The translations under genes were made by a program, and so were the position numbers. The notes beneath the pieces are model-generated. The model did no database searches. It was not told where the DNA came from and saw only the letters and a program-made list of their open reading frames with translations. Of a stretch of 64,000 bases of DNA, positions 49,054-57,528 are shown piece by piece (positions within the stretch are counted from its first letter, which is position 1; each line of letters opens with the position of its first letter). The DNA lies in the NCBI GenBank assembly GCA_041586155.1, contig JBFHAT010000001.1:62001-126000 (forward strand). The letters run 5' to 3'. Origin of the DNA: JBFGJH01 sp041586155 (lineage in GTDB: Bacteria > Actinomycetota > Acidimicrobiia > Spongiisociales > JAENVV01).

Positions 49054-52000
49054 CTACGTCTCGTCCAAGACGAGCTGTCCGCTCATGCGCTTGGCGATCA
49101 CCTTCGAGGAGCCTCCCGGTTCCATGGTGACGCCGTACAGCACGTCCGCCGCCTCCATCGTCTGCTGCTGGTGAGTGACGATCACCAGCTGCGCCGCTCC
49201 ACGGAAGTCGTCGATCAGGCTGAGGAAACGTCGCAGGTTGGCGTCGTCCAGCGCCGCCTCGACCTCGTCGAGAATGTAGAAGGGGCTGGGCCTGGCCTTG
49301 AACACGGCGAACAAGAACGCCAGTGCGGCGAGCGACCGCTCCCCTCCTGACAACAGCTGCAAACGCGACACCTTCTTGCCGAGCGGCTGTGCCTTTATGT
49401 CGACGCCCGTCTCCAGCAGATCGTTCGGGTCGGTGAGCACGAGCTTCCCTCTGCCCCCGGGGAACAGAATCGAGAAATGCTGCTCGTAGTGGGCGGCCAC
49501 TTCTGCGAAGGCCTCCATGAAGAGCTCCTCGATCTTCTGGTCCAGACCCGAGATGACTTGTTGGAGCTCGGCTTTGGCCTGGTTCAGGTCGTCGAGCTGT
49601 GCCTGAATGTGCTCGTACCGCTGGTTGATCTCGCGGAACTCGCTCGCCGCCAGAGGGTTGACCGGACCCATTCGGCGGAGGTCGGCCTCCAACGTGGCGA
49701 GTCGCTCCACCAAATCGGTGGGCTCCTCGTATTCAGGCTGTGGCGCCGACAGCGCCTCGGCTTCCGACGAGTCGACGTCCCGGCGAAGCCCCTCCGCGAC
49801 ACTCTCGCGACGGACGCGCAGCTCGGCGGCTTCGACGGCCAGTCGAGACAGTCGATCTTTGCCTGAACCGATGACCGACTGCAGCTCTTCGCGCCGTTGG
49901 CGCGCGCTCGCCAGCCGTTCGCCTGCCTCCCCTGCTTCCTGGCGCAAGGTGACCTGTCGAGCGCGCAGCGCTTCGATGTGCGTGTTGACGGCGACGCCCG
50001 CCGCTCGGGCGCGCCGCTCCGTCGTCTCCAGCGCGTCGACCTTCTCTGGTTCGACAGGGTGATCGCGCAGCTGCGCAAGCTCCACTCGTACCGCTGCCAG
50101 ACGCCGTTCGACCATTGCACGTCGCTCGACGACGGCGCCGTGTTCTGCGGCTGCCTGCTGTCGCGCTCGACGTGCTTCGTCGCGTTGACGGGCCACATCC
50201 TGGCGACGTCGGGCAAGCTGCTCCCACGCGGCCTGACGCTCGGCTTCCTCACCCTCGAGCGCGGCGAGGCGCTCGCGGAGACGCTCGATGTGTTCGTCGC
50301 GATCCGCCCCGGCCGCGGTGATCGTCTCGACTCGTCCGCGGAGACGAACCGCCTCTTCGGTGATCTGCTCACGGGTGCGCGACCGCCGATCGAGGTGCTC
50401 GGTGGCGCCCGCCAAGCGAGCCTCGACCATCTCCAGGGTCTCGAGCCGGCGCCGTTCTTCCTCGCGTGCATCATCGAACGTCCGGCGCGAGGACGTTGCC
50501 AGGCTGCGCGCCCGGGCTGCTCGGTCGTCGGCGTCGGCCGCCGCCGCGTCCGCCGATTCGACCATCGCCGGGCTCGCCCCATGAGGGTGCGCCACCCGAA
50601 TGCCCCGGTGGGTGATGATGTCGCCTTCGGGAGTGACCACCCGCACCTCTGGGTAGCGCTGTGCGACCTCGTAGCCGGCCGTCCAACCTTCGGCAAGTAC
50701 GACGTCGCCCAGCAGCGCTCCCGCCAGCCCCGGGTCGGCGTTCACCCCCAGCGCGTCGACCAGGGCGTCCAACCCTGTGGCGTCGGCCACTCGCCGACCA
50801 CTCATTTCACCTGGATCGAGCACCCGAGCGACGAGGGGCACACCTCCGAGACTGCGCCGTTTCAGCTCGGCCACCACTGCCGACACCGAATCGGGCCGGT
50901 CCAGCGTGTGTCCGTCGGCCCAGGTTCCGAGGGCGGCATCGACGGCTGCACTCAGGTCGGGTGGGATGTCGAGCGCAGCCACCAGCGGACCGCGCCAAGC
51001 ATCATCGGACGTGACGAACTCTCTCGCCGCCGGATCGGTGAGTCCCTCCACCGCCGCCTGCATCGCTTCGAGCCGCGCTCGAGCGGCTGCCAGCGCCAGC
51101 TCGGACTCACGATGTGCATCTTGCGACTGCTCCCATGACGCCTGGTGCCGAACTCTTTCCGCCTGCGCACTCTGGTAGGCCATCTGCGCCGCGGTCGCCT
51201 CTCCGTCGAGTCGCTCGATCTCCTGGCCCAGCCGCTCGATGTCAGCCTGTTCGACATCGCTTTGCGCCTCGAGCGTGTCGAGCCGCTGGTTCAGTGTCCG
51301 GATCTCGCTGGCGTCGCGTTCCGCCGCCGCTTGGAGTGCGCGCAGGTCCCCCCGCACGATCGCGACCGCTCCCTCCGTGGGCATCTGCTCCTGCTCGGCC
51401 AGCGACCTTTCTTCGTCCTCGAGGGAATTCAGAAGGCGCTCCGTCACCTCGACCTGCTCCGCGCTCTCCGCTTGCCGCTGCACCGACACGGTCAGATCGA
51501 CTTCGAGCTCCTGCTGCTCATCCTGGAGGTCCTGCCTGCGCTCGTCCGCGCCTTCCAAGCGGGCTCTGAGGCCACGGCTCCGCTCGGCCGCCACCTGGGC
51601 GATCGAGCGCAGACGTTCGGCGACCGTCTCCAGCCGTGCGGCCGCCGCCGTGTCGCGATCGAGTGCAGCGCCTGCGTCGCCGGCCGCTTCGGTCAGGTCG
51701 GGCAGTCGTCCGTCGAGCGCTCCCAGCTCGGCGGCAGCCAAGCGGATCGCCTCGGCCAGTTCCGCATCCTCCGCCGAAACGGCCGCCAGCCGGCCGTCGA
51801 TCCGTCGCAACTCCTCGCCGCCCAAGAAGAGACGCAAGGCGACGATCTCACCCTTGACGCCGTCGTATCGAGCGGCGTCGTCGGCTTGGCGTCGGAGCGG
51901 TCTCAGCTGACGCCCGAGCTCCTTGACGATGTCGAGGACTCGCAACACATCGGCTTCCGTGCGTTCCAGGCGGCGCAACGACCTGTCTTTCCGAAGTCGA

Positions 52001-52509
52001 TGCTTGAGCACACCAGCTGCCTCCTCGATGACCGCTCTGTGGTCCTCGGGCTTGGCGTTGAGGATGGCGTCGAGCTGGCCCTGACCTACCACGACATGCT
52101 GGTGACGGCCGACTCCCGAATCTGAGAGCAGCTCCTGCACGTCGAGCAACCGGCACCCAACCCCATTGATCTCGTATTCGGACGACCCATCTCGGTACAG
52201 TCGCCGGGTCACCGTGACTTCGGCAACGTCGAGCGGGGCAGTCCCTGACGAGTTGTCGAAGACGAGGACCACCTCGGCCCGCTGCAGCGCGGGGCGCGTC
52301 GCCGTCCCTGCGAAGATCACGTCATCCATCTTCTCGGTACGCAGCGACTTGGTCGACTGGGTACCCAGGACCCATGCGATCGAGTCGACGATGTTCGACT
52401 TTCCCGAGCCGTTGGGTCCGACCACGACCGTCACGCCCGGTTCGAGCTCGAGCCGCGTTCGATCTCCGAACGACTTGAAGCCCGTGATCTTCATCGATTT
52501 GAGGAACAC
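49054..52509 (-). CDS. smc: Chromosome segregation protein SMC
   Basis: ATPase that with ScpA/ScpB organises the chromosome, 1151 residues. N-terminal head with Walker A GPNGSGKSNIVDSIAW (residues about 31-46), first coiled coil, hinge at about 500-650 (REFVTSDDAWRGPLVAALDI onwards), second coiled coil, then the signature LLSGGERSLAALAFLFAV and Walker B FYILDEVEAALDD. The GTG start at 52509 gives FLKSMKITGFKSFG, the normal N terminus; an internal ATG 15 bases later is possible. Confidence 0.97.
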   Translation of the reverse strand: MFLKSMKITGFKSFGDRTRLELEPGVTVVVGPNGSGKSNIVDSIAWVLGTQSTKSLRTEKMDDVIFAGTATRPALQRAEVVLVFDNSSGTAPLDVAEVTVTRRLYRDGSSEYEINGVGCRLLDVQELLSDSGVGRHQHVVVGQGQLDAILNAKPEDHRAVIEEAAGVLKHRLRKDRSLRRLERTEADVLRVLDIVKELGRQLRPLRRQADDAARYDGVKGEIVALRLFLGGEELRRIDGRLAAVSAEDAELAEAIRLAAAELGALDGRLPDLTEAAGDAGAALDRDTAAAARLETVAERLRSIAQVAAERSRGLRARLEGADERRQDLQDEQQELEVDLTVSVQRQAESAEQVEVTERLLNSLEDEERSLAEQEQMPTEGAVAIVRGDLRALQAAAERDASEIRTLNQRLDTLEAQSDVEQADIERLGQEIERLDGEATAAQMAYQSAQAERVRHQASWEQSQDAHRESELALAAARARLEAMQAAVEGLTDPAAREFVTSDDAWRGPLVAALDIPPDLSAAVDAALGTWADGHTLDRPDSVSAVVAELKRRSLGGVPLVARVLDPGEMSGRRVADATGLDALVDALGVNADPGLAGALLGDVVLAEGWTAGYEVAQRYPEVRVVTPEGDIITHRGIRVAHPHGASPAMVESADAAAADADDRAARARSLATSSRRTFDDAREEERRRLETLEMVEARLAGATEHLDRRSRTREQITEEAVRLRGRVETITAAGADRDEHIERLRERLAALEGEEAERQAAWEQLARRRQDVARQRDEARRARQQAAAEHGAVVERRAMVERRLAAVRVELAQLRDHPVEPEKVDALETTERRARAAGVAVNTHIEALRARQVTLRQEAGEAGERLASARQRREELQSVIGSGKDRLSRLAVEAAELRVRRESVAEGLRRDVDSSEAEALSAPQPEYEEPTDLVERLATLEADLRRMGPVNPLAASEFREINQRYEHIQAQLDDLNQAKAELQQVISGLDQKIEELFMEAFAEVAAHYEQHFSILFPGGRGKLVLTDPNDLLETGVDIKAQPLGKKVSRLQLLSGGERSLAALAFLFAVFKARPSPFYILDEVEAALDDANLRRFLSLIDDFRGAAQLVIVTHQQQTMEAADVLYGVTMEPGGSSKVIAKRMSGQLVLDET

Positions 52510-52622
52510 GAATTACAAACCTGTGATTTCGACCGCTGGCAGGATATCACAGCATGGACCAGACGCCGGTGAGCGCTCGACACGGTGACCATTGGGATTT
52601 CGGCCGAACGAAGCGGGTCACC

Positions 52623-53453
52623 TCATCGCTGACAGTGCGGGCAATAGTGGCTCGAACGGCCGGCGATGACCACCCGCTCGACCGGTGTGCCGCACGTTTT
52701 GCAGGGGCGGTCCGCCCGCCCATAGACCTGGAGACGGTCGACGTATTCGCCGGCTCGACCGTCGGGCAGCAGATAGGCCAGGTCATCGAGACTGGTGCCT
52801 CCGTGGCGGAGGCCGGCGCGAAGCACCGGACGCACCGAGGCGCGCAGGCGCTTGACCTCGGTCCAGGTGAGATCTCCTCCCGCCCGGTCGGGCCGGATGC
52901 GTGACCGATGTAGCACTTCGTCTGCGTAGATGTTTCCCAGACCTGCGATGATGCGTTGGTCGAGCAGGAGCGCCTTGATGGGCGCCAACCGACCGGCGAG
53001 GACGGAGGCCAGGTGCTTGCTGGTGGGGAGGTCATCGAGCGCATCGGGACCCAATCCGGAAACAGTCGACCGAGCCATCTCTTCGATGGTGAAGACCGCG
53101 ACGAATCCGAACGTGCGGGGATCGACGAAGCGCACTTCCGTCCCGTCTTCCAGTCCGAACACCACGTTGGTGTGCGGGGCGAGGTCGTCGGCAGCCTGCG
53201 CGATCTGCATCCGCCCCGACATGCCCAGGTGCACCACCAGTCTCAAGTCACCTTCGACCCGACCGACGATGAATTTCCCGTGACGTCCCAGCTCCAGCAC
53301 GCGCCTACCCGTGAGACGGTCGATCACGTCGGCGGTGCGCTCGTTGCGCCTCGTCATCCGGTCTCGAGCGACATGGACCCGTGCCAATCGCTTCCCTTCG
53401 AGCACCGGAGCCAGCGCCCGGCGAGTCGTTTCGACCTCGGGCAACTCAGGCAT
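52623..53453 (-). CDS. mutM: Formamidopyrimidine-DNA glycosylase (Fpg)
   Basis: Removes oxidised purines such as 8-oxoguanine; 276 residues. Catalytic Pro2-Glu3 (PELPEVETTRRAL), the Lys/helix-two-turn-helix region GLGNIYADEVLHRSRIRP and the C-terminal zinc finger CKTCGTPVERVV...CPHC are complete. It starts 3 bases after rnc; the rnc-mutM-smc order is common in actinobacteria. Confidence 0.97.
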   Translation of the reverse strand: MPELPEVETTRRALAPVLEGKRLARVHVARDRMTRRNERTADVIDRLTGRRVLELGRHGKFIVGRVEGDLRLVVHLGMSGRMQIAQAADDLAPHTNVVFGLEDGTEVRFVDPRTFGFVAVFTIEEMARSTVSGLGPDALDDLPTSKHLASVLAGRLAPIKALLLDQRIIAGLGNIYADEVLHRSRIRPDRAGGDLTWTEVKRLRASVRPVLRAGLRHGGTSLDDLAYLLPDGRAGEYVDRLQVYGRADRPCKTCGTPVERVVIAGRSSHYCPHCQR

Positions 53454-53456
53454 GCG

Positions 53457-54125
53457 TCACATCGCTTGCAGCGCTTCGGCTGCCGCAGACTGCTCGGCTT
53501 CCTTCTTGGATCGCCCTGACCCCTCTCCCAGCCGACGGCCGGCGACCTCGACCGTGGCAGTGAAGTGCTTCTCGTGGTCGGGTCCCGACTCTGTCACCGT
53601 GTACGTCGGTCGCTGGCCGGTCGGAGCGAGCGCTTCCTGGAGGCGAGTCTTGTAGTCGCGCTGCCCAGGGTCGGCAGCTCGACTGACGATGAACGGTTCC
53701 CAGAATGCCAGCACCACGGCCCTTGCGGCCTCCAGTCCGGCGTCGAGGTACACGGCGGCGATGATCGCCTCCATTGCGTCCGCCAAGATCGAGTCTTTCG
53801 TTCTTCCTCCGGAAGCCAGCTCACCGCGGCCGAGCGACAATGCTCCGCCGACGTCGAGACGTCGAGCGACCCGGGCCAGCACGTCGCGGTTGACGCACGC
53901 GGCCCGCACTTTGGCCATCTTGCCTTCCGGCATGTCGGGGAACCGTTCGAACAGATAGTCGGTCACAACGAGCTGGAGCACGGCGTCCCCAAGGAATTCG
54001 TGGCGTTCGTTGTCGACGAGGTCGGGATGCTCGGCAACGAACGACCGGTGCACCAGGGCGGTCTCCAGGAGCTGTCCGTCGGAGAACGTGTGACCCAAAG
54101 CCTGATCGAGCCGACCGGCCATCAC
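53457..54125 (-). CDS. rnc: Ribonuclease III
   Basis: Double-stranded RNA endonuclease for rRNA processing, 222 residues. Catalytic RNase III signature ERHEFLGDAVLQLVV near residue 42 and second acidic block DAMEAIIAAVYLDAG near 118, then a C-terminal dsRNA-binding domain (from about 155, ending GRSKKEAEQSAAAEALQAM). A GTG at 54125 and an ATG at 54122 both overlap the plsX stop. Confidence 0.97.
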   Translation of the reverse strand: MMAGRLDQALGHTFSDGQLLETALVHRSFVAEHPDLVDNERHEFLGDAVLQLVVTDYLFERFPDMPEGKMAKVRAACVNRDVLARVARRLDVGGALSLGRGELASGGRTKDSILADAMEAIIAAVYLDAGLEAARAVVLAFWEPFIVSRAADPGQRDYKTRLQEALAPTGQRPTYTVTESGPDHEKHFTATVEVAGRRLGEGSGRSKKEAEQSAAAEALQAM

Positions 54126-55099
54126 ATGGCAGCGAGGTGCTTGTCGAGACGATCGACGAGACCGCTCTCGGCGCCTTCCGCCGCCATCGCGATCGCATTC
54201 TTGATGGCGACCCTCGACGAGGACCCGTGGCTGATCACCACCACGCCGTTGACGCCCATCAGGTGCGCCCCGCCGGCGAGCTCCGTGGAGAGGGCATCGG
54301 TCATCGAGCGGAAGTGATCCGAAAACGCCTCACGCGCCGCGTCGTCGACTTGAGACAGCCGGTCGCGAAACATCTCGAACATGAGCTTGATGACACCCTC
54401 TGCGGTCTTCAACATCACGTTGCCTGTGAAGCCATCGGTGACGATGACATCAGCCTTGTTCTCGGCAACATCGTGTCCTTCGACGTTGCCGACGAAACGC
54501 ACCCCCGGGTGCACTTCGAGACGGTCGTACGCCGCCCTCTCCAAATCTCTGCCTTTGCCCTTCTCCTCGCCGATCGTCAACAGGCCAACGCGTGGCTCGA
54601 CGACGCCGACGTGGATCTCAGACAGCAGCGTTCCCATGATCGCGAACTGCACGAGCTGCTCCGGCCGGCAATCCGGATTGGCGCCCGAATCCAACACCAC
54701 CGTCGGGCCGCCGGGGGTGGGCCAGATGGTGGCGATGGCAGGGCGGGTGACGCCCTGCAGCCGACCGATGACGATTGCCGACGCCGCGAGTGCGGCCCCG
54801 GTAGACCCGGCACTCACCAGCGCGTTGGCGCTGCCCTCACGGACCGCTTTGGCGGCCTGCACGATCGACGAGTCGGGCATTTCCCGAATGGCAGCAGCCG
54901 GATTGTCTGCCATGCCGATGACCTGCGATGCGTCCCGAATCGGCAAGTCGCCGCCGTACTCGTCGAGAAGTGGACGAAGGTCGGCTTCACGGCCGACCAT
55001 GAGCACGTCGTATCCCTCGTCGGCAGCGGCGACCGCTCCCGCTACGGCCTCCTTGGGGGCGTAATCACCCCCCATCGCATCGAGGGCCACCCGCGCCAT
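54122..55099 (-). CDS. plsX: Phosphate acyltransferase PlsX
   Basis: Makes acyl-phosphate from acyl-ACP for phospholipid synthesis; 325 residues. N terminus ARVALDAMGGDYAPKEAVAG and the central VLDSGANPDCRPEQLVQFA, GVVEPRVGLLTIGEEKGKG and VIVTDGFTGNVMLKTAEG are family hallmarks. It lies between rpmF and rnc, the usual arrangement. Confidence 0.97.
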   Translation of the reverse strand: MARVALDAMGGDYAPKEAVAGAVAAADEGYDVLMVGREADLRPLLDEYGGDLPIRDASQVIGMADNPAAAIREMPDSSIVQAAKAVREGSANALVSAGSTGAALAASAIVIGRLQGVTRPAIATIWPTPGGPTVVLDSGANPDCRPEQLVQFAIMGTLLSEIHVGVVEPRVGLLTIGEEKGKGRDLERAAYDRLEVHPGVRFVGNVEGHDVAENKADVIVTDGFTGNVMLKTAEGVIKLMFEMFRDRLSQVDDAAREAFSDHFRSMTDALSTELAGGAHLMGVNGVVVISHGSSSRVAIKNAIAMAAEGAESGLVDRLDKHLAAM

Positions 55100-55105
55100 G
55101 TGGGA

Positions 55106-55291
55106 TTACTCGCTGACGTCGATGATCTGGCGGCCGCGGTAGATGCCACAACCTTCGTTGGTGCACGCCCGATGGGGGCGCTTCGGTTGGTGGCACACCG
55201 GGCACTCCGACAGCACTGGTCGCGTCGCCTTCCACTGCGCCTTGCGCCGGTGGGTTCGGGAGCGCGACATCTTCTTCTTCGGTACCGCCAC
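55106..55291 (-). CDS. rpmF: 50S ribosomal protein L32 (zinc-binding form)
   Basis: A 61-residue L32. It starts VAVPKKKMSRSRTHRRKAQW and carries the zinc motif CPVCHQPKRPHRACTNEGC, so it is the cysteine-containing (C+) form. The GTG at 55291 has AAGGAG six bases upstream. Confidence 0.95.
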   Translation of the reverse strand: MAVPKKKMSRSRTHRRKAQWKATRPVLSECPVCHQPKRPHRACTNEGCGIYRGRQIIDVSE

Positions 55292-55301
55292 GGCGGGCTC
55301 C

Positions 55302-55811
55302 TTAGTCCTGAGGGTCCAAGAACTCTTCGAGAACGGCGAACGGCGAGGACGACAAATCCTCATGTCCGTCGCACGGGTCTGTATTCAAGTCGGTTCCGCA
55401 CGTCGGGCAAAGTCCGGCACAGTCATCCCGACACAGCGGGGCCAGCGGCAACGCCAGACCCACCTCGTCGCGGATCGGCGGTTCGAGATCGATGACACCC
55501 TCACGGTCGACGACCATCAGCTCATCATCCGGATCGATCTCTCCCTGATACCGGTAGACCTGTTCGAAACGGACCGACCCGCTGCCGTCTGCCTCGCCGA
55601 GGCAGCGGTTGCAGGTGATCCGCATGTGGAACTCGACGCGTCCACCGGCGACGATGTCCTGCGACGTGGCATCGAACCGGACCGCCGTCTCGAGTGGCCC
55701 GGCGACCGTGGCCATGTCCATGGACATCTCGAGATGCTCACTGAACGACTCGTGGCGCGACGAACCGGGCTTGCCGACGAGATCGGAGACGTTGACACGA
55801 AAACGCGTCAT
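55302..55811 (-). CDS. yceD: DUF177/YceD family protein
   Basis: A 169-residue YceD-type protein usually paired with rpmF and linked to 23S rRNA or ribosome metabolism. It has the family zinc-like cysteines in ITCNRCLGEA, then LCRDDCAGLCPTCGTDLN. The ATG at 55811 lacks a Shine-Dalgarno; a TTG at 55823 overlapping the upstream stop (TTGA) in the same frame is an alternative. Confidence 0.9.
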   Translation of the reverse strand: MTRFRVNVSDLVGKPGSSRHESFSEHLEMSMDMATVAGPLETAVRFDATSQDIVAGGRVEFHMRITCNRCLGEADGSGSVRFEQVYRYQGEIDPDDELMVVDREGVIDLEPPIRDEVGLALPLAPLCRDDCAGLCPTCGTDLNTDPCDGHEDLSSSPFAVLEEFLDPQD

Positions 55812-55819
55812 TGGTGCCG

Positions 55820-56479
55820 TCAAACGGGCGGTTCGGGCGAGGCCGGCCTCGGGTCGTGGAACTCGGCTCGGGCCTCGCGGGCCTGATGAAGCAGGCTGCT
55901 GAACAGGTTCTCGAGGTGGACCAGACGCTCTTCCGAGTAGTCCTCGGCATCGAGTCGGATTCGACGCGCTTCTGCCTCGGCGTTGCGGATCAGCACGTTG
56001 GCCTCTTCGACGGCTTCCTTGAGGACGTGAGACTGACTCACCAGCTCCTCTGACCGTTTCTGGGCTTGAGCGATGATCTGCTTGGCGCGATCCTGCGCCC
56101 GCTGTGTGATCTCGGCTCCGCCTTCGTTCGTGCGAGCCACGAACGCTTCACGTTCGCGAATCATCCATCGCGCTTGGCGCAGCTCCTCCGGCAACCCGGA
56201 CGCGATTCGCTGGAGGTTGGCCACCATCGCGTCGCGATCGACCAGCACATTGCGGGAGAAGGGCACGGTCTTGGCTGCCTGCAAGGCAACGATCATCTCC
56301 GAGACGACCGCCTCGACGGCGCCGACCGCAGAGGAGTCCAGCGGGTCGTCGACTGCGTGGAGTGGGGTCACGTTCTCGCCGGGCCGCACATCTGACTGGT
56401 CCGAGTCGAAGGCATCGTCGGCCGGCTCGTCCCACTCGGGAATGATGTCCTCGAAATCGTCGAGCGGATTGTCACCCAT
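55820..56479 (-). CDS. sepIVA: DivIVA-like protein, probable SepIVA
   Basis: A 219-residue coiled-coil protein. An acidic flexible N terminus (residues 1-55) is followed by an alpha-helical DivIVA-like region, with long heptads from about residue 85 to 205 (RAQDRAKQIIAQAQKRSEEL, then IRNAEAEARRIRLDAEDYSE). Its place between coaD and the DUF177 gene is that of mycobacterial SepIVA, which acts in septation and polar growth; the assignment leans on that synteny. It overlaps the coaD end by 8 bases. Confidence 0.8.
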   Translation of the reverse strand: MGDNPLDDFEDIIPEWDEPADDAFDSDQSDVRPGENVTPLHAVDDPLDSSAVGAVEAVVSEMIVALQAAKTVPFSRNVLVDRDAMVANLQRIASGLPEELRQARWMIREREAFVARTNEGGAEITQRAQDRAKQIIAQAQKRSEELVSQSHVLKEAVEEANVLIRNAEAEARRIRLDAEDYSEERLVHLENLFSSLLHQAREARAEFHDPRPASPEPPV

Positions 56480-56936
56480 GTCGCTCCTTCAACGCTCGCG
56501 CCACATCGGCCGGCACCAGACGGCTCACGTCCCCGCCGAGGGCCGCCACTTCTTTCACCAACGACGACGACAGGTACGAGAACTCGGGGCTCGCAGCCAT
56601 GAACATGGTATCGACTCCTCCGAAGCTGCGGTTCATCTGCGCCATTTGAAGCTCATAGGCGAAGTCGGCCTCGCCGCGTAACCCCTTCACGATCAGATCG
56701 GCTCCGGCGGCTCGGGCGGCCTCGACGACCAGACCTCGAAATGCGATCACCTCGGCGTCGGGGCAACTAGCCGCCACGAAGGCTTTCCGTTCGTCGACCG
56801 TGAACGCCGGCTGCTTCGAGGGGTTTTCGACGATGGCCACGACGACTCGGTCGAACGTGGCAATACAACGATCGATCACATCGATGTGGCCGTTGGTGGG
56901 CGGATCGAACGATCCAGGGCACAGCACCGATGTCAT
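56472..56936 (-). CDS. coaD: Phosphopantetheine adenylyltransferase
   Basis: Makes dephospho-CoA from 4'-phosphopantetheine and ATP, 154 residues. The nucleotidyltransferase motif is CPGSFDPPTNGHIDVIDR, with FRGLVVEAARAAGADLIVKG and the C-terminal ASPEFSYLSSSLVKEVA block. The ATG at 56936 has GAGGAGG seven bases upstream; longer frames run into rsmD. Confidence 0.97.
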   Translation of the reverse strand: MTSVLCPGSFDPPTNGHIDVIDRCIATFDRVVVAIVENPSKQPAFTVDERKAFVAASCPDAEVIAFRGLVVEAARAAGADLIVKGLRGEADFAYELQMAQMNRSFGGVDTMFMAASPEFSYLSSSLVKEVAALGGDVSRLVPADVARALKERHG

Positions 56937-56949
56937 GGCTGCACCTCCT

Positions 56950-57528
56950 CTACGCCGACTTCTCTGCGTCGTCTGTCTCTGGGCCGTTGTCTTTGCTTGT
57001 CTTTGCCATGCGCCACAGCCGCGCGCCTCCGTACAAGCGACGATCCGCCAGCCACAAGCCCGGTACGTCTGGTTGGCGTTCGCCGGCCGGACGGTGCACG
57101 ATCGCAATGGCATCCTTCGCCATGAGCTTCGCCACACCGGCCAGCACCGCCTCCACAGAAGTTAGCTCCACACCGTATGGAGGGTCAACGAACACCACGT
57201 CGTATCGTCCTTGGTTCGCGGCGAGGAATCGCTCGACGGTGATAGGCCTTACGTCTCCCCCCAAGCCGACGGCATCGACGTTTCGCCGCAACGCGTCGAG
57301 CGCTGTCCGATCAGACTCCACGAACGTCGCAGAGGCTGCTCCTCGACTCAGCGCCTCCAATCCCATGGATCCCGAGCCTGCGTACAAGTCGAGGACCTCG
57401 GCGCCGGGCACGACCGCCGCCAACGACGAGAAGATGGCTTCCTTCACGCGATCTTGCATCGGGCGTGTCGCCGAGCCACGGGGGCCAACGAGTCGGCGGC
57501 CTTTGGCCCTTCCCGTGATGATTCTCAT
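56950..57528 (-). CDS. rsmD: 16S rRNA (guanine966-N2)-methyltransferase
   Basis: Class I SAM-dependent methyltransferase, 192 residues. SAM motif VLDLYAGSGSMGLEALSRGA and catalytic DPPY motif in VVFVDPPYG; the N terminus MRIITGRAKGRRLVGP is typical. The ATG overlaps the recG stop (ATGA). Confidence 0.95.
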   Translation of the reverse strand: MRIITGRAKGRRLVGPRGSATRPMQDRVKEAIFSSLAAVVPGAEVLDLYAGSGSMGLEALSRGAASATFVESDRTALDALRRNVDAVGLGGDVRPITVERFLAANQGRYDVVFVDPPYGVELTSVEAVLAGVAKLMAKDAIAIVHRPAGERQPDVPGLWLADRRLYGGARLWRMAKTSKDNGPETDDAEKSA